A DNA stretch of 14,292 bases, taken from NCBI GenBank assembly GCA_047637355.1, contig JBLIKA010000090.1, forward strand, positions 1 through 14,292, written 5' to 3'. Below the pieces are notes generated by a model. That model had not been told where the DNA came from. It searched no databases and saw only the letters and a list, made by a program, of their open reading frames with translations. The DNA is from Glaciecola sp047637355 (GTDB lineage: Bacteria; Pseudomonadota; Gammaproteobacteria; Enterobacterales; Alteromonadaceae). Made by a program: the position numbers and the translations under genes. Below are positions 6,352 to 14,188 of this stretch, piece after piece; within the stretch, counting starts at the first letter, position 1; every line of letters starts with the position of its first letter.

Positions 6352-8079
6352 TTATAACAAAATACGTCTTAAGTCTGACAATGCGCCACTCACATGCACA
6401 GTGAAGCGAGCTGCTAGTGCTCCATCAATAACGCGATGGTCATATGACAATGACAATGGCAACATTAAACGAGGTTCAAAGTCTTTACCATTCCACTTTG
6501 GTTTCATCTCTGACTTAGAAACACCTAAAATAGCAACATCGGGGGCATTTACGATTGGTGTAAATGCTGTGCCACCTATTCCGCCCAAGCTAGAAATGGT
6601 GAAACAACTGCCCTGCATATCTGCCGACTTCAACTTACCGTCTCTTGCTTTGGCACTAATCTCCATTAGTTCTCTGGAAATTTCCATAATGCCTTTTTTA
6701 TCAACATCGCGCACAACTGGCACCATTAAGCCTCCAGGAGTGTCAACAGCAATACCAATATGAAAATATTTTTTCATTATCAATGATTCACCGGACTCAG
6801 ACAAACTGCTGTTAAAAGCAGGGTATTCTTTTAATGCATCTGCTACCGCTTTCATCATAAAGACCAAGGGCGTAATTTTCACCCCAAGTTTACGCTTTTC
6901 AGCAATTGCATTTTGTTCCTTGCGAAACGATTCTAAATCAGTAATATCAGCTTCATCAAATTGTGTAACGTGTGGAATTGTTACCCAATTTCTATGTAGA
7001 TTTGGACCAGAAAGTTTTTGGATCCGCGTTAATGGAACTTCCTCAATCTCACCAAACTTCGCAAAATCGACTTTCGGTTGAGCTAATACTTGTAGGCCAC
7101 CGCCCGTGTTTCCGCTGCCGGCAGAACTACCTGGATTCATCTTCGGACGCGATAATTCGTACTTCACAAATGATTGAACGTCATCTTTTTGAACACGATT
7201 TTTACGCCCTGAGCCTTGCACCTGAGTAAGGTCGACGCCAAACTCGCGAGCTAATCGGCGAACCGAAGGTGACGCGTGTACTTTGCCCCTATTCACTTTA
7301 TCACCCGCTGATGGATGATGCGGCACTGGCGGTGCTTTAGGTGTTTGCACCGACGTTGGTGCACTTGGCGCTGAATCCGTTGATGGCGACGGAGTTGCAA
7401 CTGCAGACTCAGTAGCACTTGTATTAGCTGCAATTGACTTACTCTCTACTGGTAACTCACCTACAACTTCTAAAGTTAATACAAGTGACCCTTTAGAGAC
7501 TTTGTCGCCGACTTTAACGGCTAAACTAACAACTTTACCTGCTTCTGGTGCCGGCACATCCATTGTTGCTTTATCAGTTTCAAGTGTGATCAAGCCATCT
7601 TCTGGTTCAACGGTGTCACCCACTGCAACTAACAATTCAATAATATCAACTTCGGTTGCATCACCTATGTCCGGCACAGTGACTTCAATTGTCTTAACGC
7701 CACTTGAAGCCGGCGTACTTTTTGTGGCTGCTTCGGATTTAGGTGTCTGTGCTTTTGCTGGCTCAGACTCCGGTGCATTAGCTTTTGGAGCTTCGGATGG
7801 ACTTTCCGTCGGTGCTGAGGCCTCAGGCTCTGACGCAGCAGCGCCTGATTCCATTTGACCTAACACATCACCTTGCTTAATTTTATCACCTACTTTTACA
7901 TTGAGTGATTTTATAACGCCAGCGTCAGTGCAAGGAATATCCATACTCGCTTTGTCACTTTCAACCGTCACGATTGATGCTTCTGCATCCACCGCTTCGC
8001 CGACAGCGACACAAAGCTCAATAACTTCAACTTCTTCACCGCCAACATCAGGAACAATAATGTCTATTAAATTTGCCAT
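6352..8079 (-). CDS. aceF: pyruvate dehydrogenase E2, dihydrolipoyllysine acetyltransferase
   Basis: This is the E2 core of the pyruvate dehydrogenase complex. It moves acetyl groups from lipoyl-lysine to CoA. The 575 residues hold two N-terminal lipoyl domains (about 1-77, lipoyl Lys43 in ESDKASMD; about 129-205, Lys170 in ETDKATMD). Each is followed by a long Ala/Pro/Ser/Thr-rich flexible linker. Next come the peripheral subunit-binding domain (about 267-306, ASPSVRRLAREFGVDL) and the catalytic domain with the DHRVIDG motif (His548, Asp552) near the C-terminus. E. coli AceF has three lipoyl domains, while two are found in many other bacteria. A strong GGGAG Shine-Dalgarno precedes the ATG. 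It starts 15 bases after the aceE stop, so the two are translated from one message. Confidence 0.97.
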   Translation of the reverse strand: MANLIDIIVPDVGGEEVEVIELCVAVGEAVDAEASIVTVESDKASMDIPCTDAGVIKSLNVKVGDKIKQGDVLGQMESGAAASEPEASAPTESPSEAPKANAPESEPAKAQTPKSEAATKSTPASSGVKTIEVTVPDIGDATEVDIIELLVAVGDTVEPEDGLITLETDKATMDVPAPEAGKVVSLAVKVGDKVSKGSLVLTLEVVGELPVESKSIAANTSATESAVATPSPSTDSAPSAPTSVQTPKAPPVPHHPSAGDKVNRGKVHASPSVRRLAREFGVDLTQVQGSGRKNRVQKDDVQSFVKYELSRPKMNPGSSAGSGNTGGGLQVLAQPKVDFAKFGEIEEVPLTRIQKLSGPNLHRNWVTIPHVTQFDEADITDLESFRKEQNAIAEKRKLGVKITPLVFMMKAVADALKEYPAFNSSLSESGESLIMKKYFHIGIAVDTPGGLMVPVVRDVDKKGIMEISRELMEISAKARDGKLKSADMQGSCFTISSLGGIGGTAFTPIVNAPDVAILGVSKSEMKPKWNGKDFEPRLMLPLSLSYDHRVIDGALAARFTVHVSGALSDLRRILL

Positions 8080-8094
8080 GTTCGTTCTCCCTAG

Positions 8095-10767
8095 TTAAGC
8101 GTAAAGCGGGTTAATTTTATCTGGGTCGATACCCAAGTCTATAATCACTTTTGCGAGTGCTTTTTTATCAAAATCACCGGCTTTATAAAGCTCATAGAGT
8201 GCTGCAAATGCAACGTTATTTGCGTCTACTTCGAAATGCTTACGCAGATTTTCTCGACTATCTGAACGACCAAACCCATCGGTTCCAAGTACTCGATACG
8301 AACCAGGTACGAATGCTCTTGCTTGCTCGCCATAGGCTTTAATGTAATCAGTAGCAGCGATAGTTGGACCATCATTACCATCGGACAATACATCTGTAAT
8401 GTAAGGCGTGCGCGCTTTCTTATCGAGATTTCGCATATTCCAGCGTTCACAGTCAATGCCATCACGGGTTAGTTCATTGAAAGAAGTCACACTATAAACT
8501 TCTGATTCAACACCGTACTTTTCGGCTAGTAATATTGCTGCTTTGCGGACTTCAACTAAAATCGTACCCGAACCTAACAGCTTCACTTTTAATTTTGCTT
8601 TCTTGTCACCAACCGTATCTATCTTATAAATACCTTTGATGATGCCTTCTTCACAACCTTTCGGCATTTCGGGCTGAATATAGTTTTCGTTCATTACGGT
8701 CATGTAGTAGAACACGTTTTCTTGTTCTTCTAACATTCTGCGACAACCGTCTTGAGTAATTACAGCCACTTCATAACCGTAAGTTGGATCGTAGCTAACA
8801 CAGTTAGGAATTAAACCCGCTTGCACGTGTGAATGCCCGTCCTGATGCTGCAGGCCTTCGCCATTTAGCGTTGTTCTTCCAGCGGTGCCACCAACCAAGA
8901 AACCTCGACATTGACTATCCCCTGCAGCCCAAGCCATATCACCTACGCGCTGGAAACCAAACATAGAGTAATAAATGTAAACCGGTAACATAGGTAAATC
9001 GTTGGTAGAGTAAGAGGTGCCCGCAGCGACGAACGACGACATTGCGCCTAACTCGTTAATGCCTTCCTGCAACACTTGACCCTTTTTATCTTCACGATAA
9101 TAAGCCACTTGGTCTTTGTCTTGTGGAATGTACTTCTGCCCTGTATTTGAATAAATACCTACTTGACGGAATAAGCCTTCCATACCAAAAGTACGCGCTT
9201 CATCAGGAATAATCGGTACCACGTTTTTACCGATTTGCTTGTCTTTCAACAAAACAGTTAGCACGCGGACAAAGGTCATTGTCGTAGAAATTTCACGCTC
9301 ACCTGACCCTTTAGTAATCGCTTCAAAGGCTTTTAATGGAGGAGCGGGTAAGTCATGAGTACTTTTCGCTAGGCGCACAGGCATATAACCATGCAAAGCT
9401 TCGCGTTTTTCGCGCAGATACTTCATTTCAGGGCTGTCTTCATCAAACTTATAATATGGCAAATCACCAATATTTTCGTCTGACACTGGAATATTGAAAC
9501 GGTCGCGATAATGCTTAACGCTGTCAATGTCCATTTTCTTGACATTGTGCGCAATATTTTTGCCTTCGCCCGCAGCACCCATACCATAACCTTTAACCGT
9601 TTTGGCAAGGATAACTTGTGGACGACCTACCGTTTCAGTTGCACGTTTATATGCAGCGTAAACTTTAACAGGATCATGTCCGCCACGGTTCAAGCGCCAA
9701 ATGTCATCATCTGACATATTCGCAACCATGTCTTTCAACTCAGGGTATTTGCCAAAGAAATTTTCGCGTGTATATGCGCCACCTTTGGCTTTATAGTTCT
9801 GATATTCACCATCAACAGTTTCGTTCATAACATCAAGTAACTTACCTGACGTGTCACGCGCTAATAAAGAATCCCAGTAACGACCCCAAATAACTTTGAA
9901 TACTTCCCAACCTGCGCCGCGGAATGTTCCTTCAAGTTCTTGAATGATTTTACCATTACCACGGACCGGCCCATCTAAACGCTGCAAGTTACAGTTAATT
10001 ACGAATGTCAGGTTATCAAGACCTTCGCGAGAAGCTAGGCCAATAGCACCTAATGATTCAGGCTCGTCAACTTCACCGTCACCCATAAAACACCAAACGC
10101 GTTGAGCAGAACAATCTTTCAAGCCACGGTTAGTTAGATATTTCAAAAAACGCGCCAAATAGATTGCTTGCATTGGGCCCAAGCCCATAGATACTGTTGG
10201 AAATTGCCAAAAATCAGGCATCAACTTCGGATGTGGATATGAAGATAAACCCTCACCGCCGACTTCTTGTCTGAACATATCTAACTGACCTTCAGACAAA
10301 CGACCTTCAATAAAAGCACGAGAATAAATACCCGGCGATACGTGCCCTTGGACAAACAAGTAATCACCACCGTCTTTCTCATTTGGCGCACGGAAGAAGT
10401 GGTTGAAACCGACATCATAAAGCATTGCAGCAGAGGCAAAACTTGAAATATGCCCGCCTAATTCTAGGTCTTTTTTAGACCCCCGAAGCACCATCATCAT
10501 CGCATTCCAGCGAATGGCATTTCGAATTTTTGCCTCAATAGTTTGGTCACCAGGCATGGTTGGCTCTTGGCCAGCAGGAATGGTATTAATATAAGCAGTG
10601 GTGCCGTCGAAAGGCAAGTGAGCCCCACTACGTCTTGCTTTTTCAATTAACGACTCAAGTAAAAAATGAGCACGGTCAACGCCCTCCTCAGCTAAAACAG
10701 CTTCAAGTGCGTCTAACCATTCTTTTGTTTCTGTTGGATCCACATCTGGATGCATCATATCGGTCAT
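8095..10767 (-). CDS. aceE: pyruvate dehydrogenase E1 component, homodimeric type
   Basis: This is the thiamine diphosphate-dependent E1 subunit. It decarboxylates pyruvate and acetylates the lipoyl groups of AceF. At 890 residues it matches the single-chain gammaproteobacterial type (887 in E. coli). Visible features are the thiamine diphosphate/Mg site GDGEVDEPESLG (229-240) with its partner INCN (257-260), the catalytic-loop histidine in KNIAHNVKK (His407), and PDEARTFGMEGLFRQ (521-535). The conserved catalytic Glu lies in QEGINELGA at about 572. The ATG at 10767 has AGGAAA seven bases upstream. It follows pdhR by 80 bases with no terminator seen between them, and precedes aceF by 15 bases. 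PdhR presumably controls it through the operator upstream of pdhR. Confidence 0.97.
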   Translation of the reverse strand: MTDMMHPDVDPTETKEWLDALEAVLAEEGVDRAHFLLESLIEKARRSGAHLPFDGTTAYINTIPAGQEPTMPGDQTIEAKIRNAIRWNAMMMVLRGSKKDLELGGHISSFASAAMLYDVGFNHFFRAPNEKDGGDYLFVQGHVSPGIYSRAFIEGRLSEGQLDMFRQEVGGEGLSSYPHPKLMPDFWQFPTVSMGLGPMQAIYLARFLKYLTNRGLKDCSAQRVWCFMGDGEVDEPESLGAIGLASREGLDNLTFVINCNLQRLDGPVRGNGKIIQELEGTFRGAGWEVFKVIWGRYWDSLLARDTSGKLLDVMNETVDGEYQNYKAKGGAYTRENFFGKYPELKDMVANMSDDDIWRLNRGGHDPVKVYAAYKRATETVGRPQVILAKTVKGYGMGAAGEGKNIAHNVKKMDIDSVKHYRDRFNIPVSDENIGDLPYYKFDEDSPEMKYLREKREALHGYMPVRLAKSTHDLPAPPLKAFEAITKGSGEREISTTMTFVRVLTVLLKDKQIGKNVVPIIPDEARTFGMEGLFRQVGIYSNTGQKYIPQDKDQVAYYREDKKGQVLQEGINELGAMSSFVAAGTSYSTNDLPMLPVYIYYSMFGFQRVGDMAWAAGDSQCRGFLVGGTAGRTTLNGEGLQHQDGHSHVQAGLIPNCVSYDPTYGYEVAVITQDGCRRMLEEQENVFYYMTVMNENYIQPEMPKGCEEGIIKGIYKIDTVGDKKAKLKVKLLGSGTILVEVRKAAILLAEKYGVESEVYSVTSFNELTRDGIDCERWNMRNLDKKARTPYITDVLSDGNDGPTIAATDYIKAYGEQARAFVPGSYRVLGTDGFGRSDSRENLRKHFEVDANNVAFAALYELYKAGDFDKKALAKVIIDLGIDPDKINPLYA

Positions 10768-10847
10768 GGTGCTTTCCTATATTATGTTTTAACGATGAAC
10801 GAGGCTAAATAAAGCCGCGCTCTGTTTGCTTAAAGTAAGACAGGCTA

Positions 10848-11726
10848 TCAAGAAACTGCCTTTCCATTTTCTTTTACTTCAATTCTTCGCATAGCGCGTT
10901 GTAATTTGACGTCGCGTTTATTTATATCTAAGAGGGTACTCTCAACAAAACCCAAATGCTCGTTGCTCGCTTCGCGAGCCGCCTCAGGATCTTGTGAACT
11001 GATGGCCTGCACGATGGCATGCCGTTGCTCACGTATTTGAACTTCAACATCAGCACCTGCGCGCAGCATTTCTAAATTTCGTTTAATATTGTCAACTAAC
11101 ATCCCTTGCATACTGCGCATTACATGCAACAACACCATATTGTGAGATGCTTTTGCCATAGTGAGATAAAATTCGACTAGCGCTTGCGCTTCTTTTTCCG
11201 TGTCGCTGTCATTATCGGTTGGTACTTTATTTTGTGTACTTAAGTTTTGTTTTACTTCAATTTTATCTACTGCTGTACTCTTTACTGAAGTGCTCTTTTC
11301 CTGAATTGTTGAATTGTGTAAACTAGGCAAATTATTTAACGCGTTGTTTAATGCTAAATAGTCTTCTGGCTGACCACGCAATGCAGCATAATAGGCCGCC
11401 ATGCCTTCAAGTGCGTGTCTAAATTCAAGCAAATCAAATTGAGTTTCCGGACGAGATGCAACCAACGCCAATAAAGGGTCGGTCATTTTTGCACTCAAGT
11501 TTTTTTTAATAAATGTACCACCGCCTTGCTTGCGTTCAATCAACCCTTTGGCTTGTAAGTTTTGAATAGCTTCACGCAAAGAAGGACGTGATACTTGGAA
11601 TTTTTCTGCTAATAAACGCTCAGGTAACAGTTTTTCGCCAGCAACCAGTGTACCGTCCAAAATCATGGACTCAAGACGTTCGGTAATCACGTCAGACAAC
11701 TTTTGGTGCTTTATACTTGCGTGCAC
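10848..11726 (-). CDS. pdhR: pyruvate dehydrogenase complex repressor, GntR/FadR family
   Basis: PdhR is a GntR-family repressor that releases DNA when pyruvate binds. The N-terminal winged helix (about 5-75) matches E. coli PdhR closely (KLSDVI, GEKLLPER, VSRPSLREAIQNLQAKGL, RKQGGGTF). The C-terminal FCD effector domain (about 95-285) has EFRHALEGMAAYYAALR, KASHNMVLLHVMRSMQ and EAAREASNEHLGFVE. The start is GTG: no upstream ATG fits, TAGGA lies about nine bases before it, and the homology begins at once. The protein has 292 residues against 254 in E. coli. The excess is a Ser/Thr/Lys/Asp-rich stretch at about 137-175 between two helices of the FCD domain, with no counterpart I recall in other PdhR proteins. 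It is first in the operon pdhR-aceE-aceF-lpd and likely autoregulated. Confidence 0.95.
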   Translation of the reverse strand: MHASIKHQKLSDVITERLESMILDGTLVAGEKLLPERLLAEKFQVSRPSLREAIQNLQAKGLIERKQGGGTFIKKNLSAKMTDPLLALVASRPETQFDLLEFRHALEGMAAYYAALRGQPEDYLALNNALNNLPSLHNSTIQEKSTSVKSTAVDKIEVKQNLSTQNKVPTDNDSDTEKEAQALVEFYLTMAKASHNMVLLHVMRSMQGMLVDNIKRNLEMLRAGADVEVQIREQRHAIVQAISSQDPEAAREASNEHLGFVESTLLDINKRDVKLQRAMRRIEVKENGKAVS

Positions 11727-11828
11727 TTTAATGTCCTACCTTTGTATGCGTTTTGCTAACACGGATGTGTCGCTCGTTTATTGGCCAATTTGTTAACAAC
11801 ACTTTATGAATTTCTGCCATTCTTTAAG

Positions 11829-11845
11829 AAATGGTAATACCAATT
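11829..11845. promoter_or_regulatory. PdhR operator (PdhR box)
   Basis: The site reads AAATGGTAATACCAATT. Its core TGGT (11832-11835), AAT, ACCA (11839-11842) is a perfect inverted repeat with the three-base spacing of the E. coli PdhR consensus ATTGGTnnnACCAAT, and only one base of the left outer half-site differs. It lies about 105 bases upstream of pdhR and covers the predicted -10 box, as expected for a repressor site. Confidence 0.75.
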
Positions 11846-11862
11846 AACCAAACTAGTGTAAG
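11834..11862 (-). promoter_or_regulatory. predicted pdhR-aceEF-lpd promoter
   Basis: On the minus strand, -35 CTTACA (11857-11862, four of six) and -10 TATTAC (11834-11839, four of six) are separated by exactly 17 bases. The -10 lies inside the PdhR box, so bound repressor would block RNA polymerase. Transcription would begin near 11827, giving a leader of about 100 bases. Confidence 0.5.
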
Positions 11863-12048
11863 CAACTTTTATTCATTCGACAAGCCCTGTTTAACTCGAG
11901 GTAGTAAAGCCCTAGCTAAATTGCTAATAATTTTGCGACTATCTTGAGGTTTTTACAATTAAATCGAATTAATAAAACCGCGGTAGCCCTTTAATAAATG
12001 AGAGTACCGCTTTTGAAAAGAATAATTTACAGTACATCTATACTAGAT
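11863..12048. other. ampE-pdhR intergenic stretch with a terminator-like inverted repeat
   Basis: This is the remainder of the 322-base gap between ampE and pdhR (11727-12048). The pdhR promoter, operator and leader occupy 11727-11862. An inverted repeat GCGGTA (11980-11985) / TACCGC (12005-12010) with a 19-base loop is followed by short T-runs on both strands. It may terminate ampE transcription before the pdhR promoter, but the stem is short and the loop long. No coding sequence is seen. Confidence 0.35.
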
Positions 12049-12930
12049 TTATGCAACTGCTCCGACCATGGTCAGTATTGATACAGCCACAAGCATAAAG
12101 AGTATATTTCGTTTAACCAAACGCACTAAAATACAAGGTTCGTCGATACAATTTTTCTGATCCGCCTCTACTTCTTCAGCTGCAATTGCAACATTAGTTA
12201 ATATTGTCTTGGCGTTAGACTCACTGTCAACCAAAGCGGGCAACCAAAACGTTAGCGCTCTTGAAAAATGACCAACAACCATAAAGCCGACTGCCGTTAA
12301 ACGTACTGGCACCCAATCAATCACATGCATGACTTTATCGATAACGAGTTCAGCATTTTCTTTGTTGCACTCGCCCATCACCTCGTCATCAACCTGCTCT
12401 GGATTATTCTCGCAATCGCTCAATTTATGCGTGAACAATTGCAGTTCCTTGGCAATTGAATAAATAATCACCCCCGGCACACCGAGCAGAACAAAAGCGA
12501 TAATGACTGCTGCATATTGGCGATAATTAATAAACACTAATTGTTGCCCTACCTTATCCAAATCACCATCATCATTACCAAACGAAATACTATGCAGAGA
12601 GCAAGCTTGGAAATCTTTGCGCAGTGCTGCTTGCAAATAATGCTTGTAATTTTTGCGAGTAATTGGACAGCCCAAACAAATCCATAGAACAGCTATCTGC
12701 AGAGCAAAGGTCACAAAACCATTATTAAAAATCAGCTCAATCACGTATACCAGTAGTGCAGGCACAAAAATAATAAGTAGTATGGAAAGCATCGATGCAG
12801 AGTCGCTAAACCAATTGCGTCCTTGCAAAAATGTAATGTATTTACCTACCAATGCATGAATATGCCACTTGCTTGCTTTTTCTGTGACACGTTCCAATGC
12901 CATTACGATTAATAGCGATATTAGAGTCAT
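12049..12930 (-). CDS. ampE: AmpE family inner-membrane protein
   Basis: AmpE is an integral inner-membrane protein first linked to beta-lactamase regulation beside AmpD. Its biochemical role is unsettled. The 293 residues fit the family (284 in E. coli). The start MTLISLLIVMALER matches the family N-terminus. The signature MHVIDWVPVRLTAVGFMVVGH (201-221, key residues HV-DWVPVRL) is clear. Hydrophobic segments are at about 46-68, 70-88, 138-160, 208-232 and 274-293. An acidic insert-like stretch (about 171-195) precedes the signature. The ATG has AGGAAG seven bases upstream. It runs in the same direction as pdhR but has its own terminator-like repeat and promoter. Its usual partner ampD is not adjacent. 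The divergent neighbour is nadC. Confidence 0.93.
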   Translation of the reverse strand: MTLISLLIVMALERVTEKASKWHIHALVGKYITFLQGRNWFSDSASMLSILLIIFVPALLVYVIELIFNNGFVTFALQIAVLWICLGCPITRKNYKHYLQAALRKDFQACSLHSISFGNDDGDLDKVGQQLVFINYRQYAAVIIAFVLLGVPGVIIYSIAKELQLFTHKLSDCENNPEQVDDEVMGECNKENAELVIDKVMHVIDWVPVRLTAVGFMVVGHFSRALTFWLPALVDSESNAKTILTNVAIAAEEVEADQKNCIDEPCILVRLVKRNILFMLVAVSILTMVGAVA

Positions 12931-12960
12931 GGGTCTTCCTTTATCTAAGAGACTGCGCTA

Positions 12961-12989
12961 AGTATATGAGTGACAAGGCAAACTGCAAA
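12961..12989 (-). promoter_or_regulatory. sigma-70 promoter candidate for ampE
   Basis: On the minus strand, -35 TTTGCA (12984-12989, four of six) and -10 TATACT (12961-12966, five of six) have a 17-base spacer. The start point would be near 12954, about 24 bases before the ampE ATG, leaving the Shine-Dalgarno sequence inside the leader. Confidence 0.5.
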
Positions 12990-13122
12990 GCTATTTTACT
13001 CAAAACAGAATTTGTAAGCTCAAACAAAGCGTATATGAATATCAGTTTCAATGATGCCTATAAAACAGTAAACTTGCACTATCGTTGTTATTTACCTACT
13101 TCCAAAATAAGTATTCACTACT

Positions 13123-13980
13123 ATGTCACGCATTAATCAATACCAAATAAATATATCGAAACAAGTTGAAGCCGCATTATTAGAAGATCTTGGCGGGGAG
13201 ATATCGGTGCAAAACGATATTACGGCAATGTTGATTGATGCAGACGCCACGATGTCAGCTAAAATTATTACTCGAGAGCATTGCGTTTTATGTGGCTCAG
13301 CTTGGGTAGATGAGGTTTTTGCGCAAATTAATAAAGATATTGAACTTGATTGGCAATATAAAGATGGTGATGTGCTCAATGCAGGTGAGGCAATTGTTTT
13401 TATACAAGGGAACGCCAGAGCAATACTGACGGCTGAACGCTCGGCATTAAATTTTTTACAAACACTCAGCGGGACAGCAACTACCACTGCAAGCTATGTT
13501 AAATACCTCAAAAACACCAATACCAAGTTACTAGATACTCGCAAAACACTACCCGGTCTGCGTCAGGCACAAAAATATGCGGTTGCATGTGCTCAAGGAA
13601 TGAATCACAGAATGGGCTTATATGACGCTTTTCTAATAAAAGAAAACCACATTCAAGCGTGCGGAAGCATTAAAAATGCGGTATCCAAGGCAAAATTGAT
13701 GCGTCCAGGTTTACCCATTGAAGTCGAAGTAGAAAATTTACATGAGCTTGACGAAGCCATAAATTCAGGTGTCAACACCATAATGTTGGATAATTTCACG
13801 ACAGAACTGATCGAAGAAGCAGTCGTTATTAATGCCGGTAGGTGTAAGCTAGAAGTGTCTGGCAATATTACTGTTGACAGACTTCAAGAATTGGCCAAAA
13901 CAGGCGTAGATTATATATCTTCAGGTGCATTGACTAAGCATGTAACAGCGATAGATCTCTCTCTTATTACTATTAGTTAA
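13123..13980 (+). CDS. nadC: nicotinate-nucleotide pyrophosphorylase (quinolinate phosphoribosyltransferase)
   Basis: NadC makes nicotinate mononucleotide from quinolinate and PRPP with loss of CO2, in de novo NAD synthesis. The 285 residues match the type II family. Visible motifs are LTAERSALNFLQTLSGTAT (102-120), the substrate-binding DTRKTLPGLR (138-147), NHRMGLYDAFLIKENHI (161-177) with His162, Arg163 and Lys173, VEVENLHELDEA, IMLDNF, LEVSGN and ISSGALTKHV. One oddity is that the glycine run before NHR, usually GGG, reads AQG (157-159). All charged quinolinate-binding residues remain, so activity is likely. The ATG start has no strong Shine-Dalgarno sequence. It is divergent from ampE with 192 bases between, in which I find only weak promoter boxes for nadC. 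The gene order nadC / amp genes is classical in Gammaproteobacteria. Confidence 0.95.
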   Translation: MSRINQYQINISKQVEAALLEDLGGEISVQNDITAMLIDADATMSAKIITREHCVLCGSAWVDEVFAQINKDIELDWQYKDGDVLNAGEAIVFIQGNARAILTAERSALNFLQTLSGTATTTASYVKYLKNTNTKLLDTRKTLPGLRQAQKYAVACAQGMNHRMGLYDAFLIKENHIQACGSIKNAVSKAKLMRPGLPIEVEVENLHELDEAINSGVNTIMLDNFTTELIEEAVVINAGRCKLEVSGNITVDRLQELAKTGVDYISSGALTKHVTAIDLSLITIS

Positions 13981-14060
13981 CGTAAGTAGAAATAACCATA
14001 ATCTTCTCTTGGGTATGTCTGGATGTGTCGGAACAAAGACTTAAGTATACCCCTACATAC

Positions 14061-14088
14061 TTCACATATTCCCCTCTCCTCATATACT
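14061..14088 (+). promoter_or_regulatory. sigma-70 promoter candidate for the pilin gene
   Basis: -35 TTCACA (14061-14066) and -10 TATACT (14083-14088) each match consensus in five of six positions, with a 16-base spacer. Transcription would begin near 14095, immediately before the hairpin at 14097-14139. I find no sigma-54 motif (GG-N10-GC type), which drives pilA in many Gammaproteobacteria. Confidence 0.5.
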
Positions 14089-14096
14089 CGGTCTCG

Positions 14097-14139
14097 AGGT
14101 TAAGGAGGTAAGTAATTACTGCACTTACCTTCTTAACTT
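14097..14139 (+). promoter_or_regulatory. long stem-loop in the pilin leader containing a perfect Shine-Dalgarno sequence
   Basis: Arms 14099-14113 and 14123-14137 pair in 15 positions, 14 Watson-Crick and one G-U. Two more pairs (one G-U, one A-U) extend the stem to 17, with a nine-base loop. The left arm contains TAAGGAGGT (14101-14109), fully complementary to the 3' end of 16S rRNA, yet no ATG, GTG or TTG follows at a usable distance. No T-tract follows, so it is a poor terminator for nadC. It may be a 5'-end stability element of the pilin mRNA or a standby ribosome site. Confidence 0.6.
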
Positions 14140-14188
14140 AATTCAAATCAAATATTTTAAACGCGTTGACCACGCTCGGAGAGACAAA

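Noticed and set aside
6233..6763. Plus-strand open frame of 176 codons opposite aceF
   Set aside because: It is mostly antisense to the catalytic domain of aceF, whose reading is unambiguous.
7320..7860. Low-complexity repeats within aceF as a tandem repeat array
   Set aside because: They are the expected Ala/Pro/Ser/Thr linkers between E2 domains, without an exact repeat unit.
7502..8098. Plus-strand open frames with Ala/Ser/Thr-rich products opposite aceF
   Set aside because: Their composition mirrors the lipoyl domains and Ala/Pro linkers on the other strand, so they are shadows.
11780..11789. ATTGGCCAAT as a second PdhR box
   Set aside because: It lacks the three-base spacer of the PdhR consensus and is a simple ten-base palindrome.
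13981..14188. Sigma-54 promoter for the pilin gene
   Set aside because: No GG and GC pair with the right spacing and flanking bases was found, whereas sigma-70-like boxes are good.
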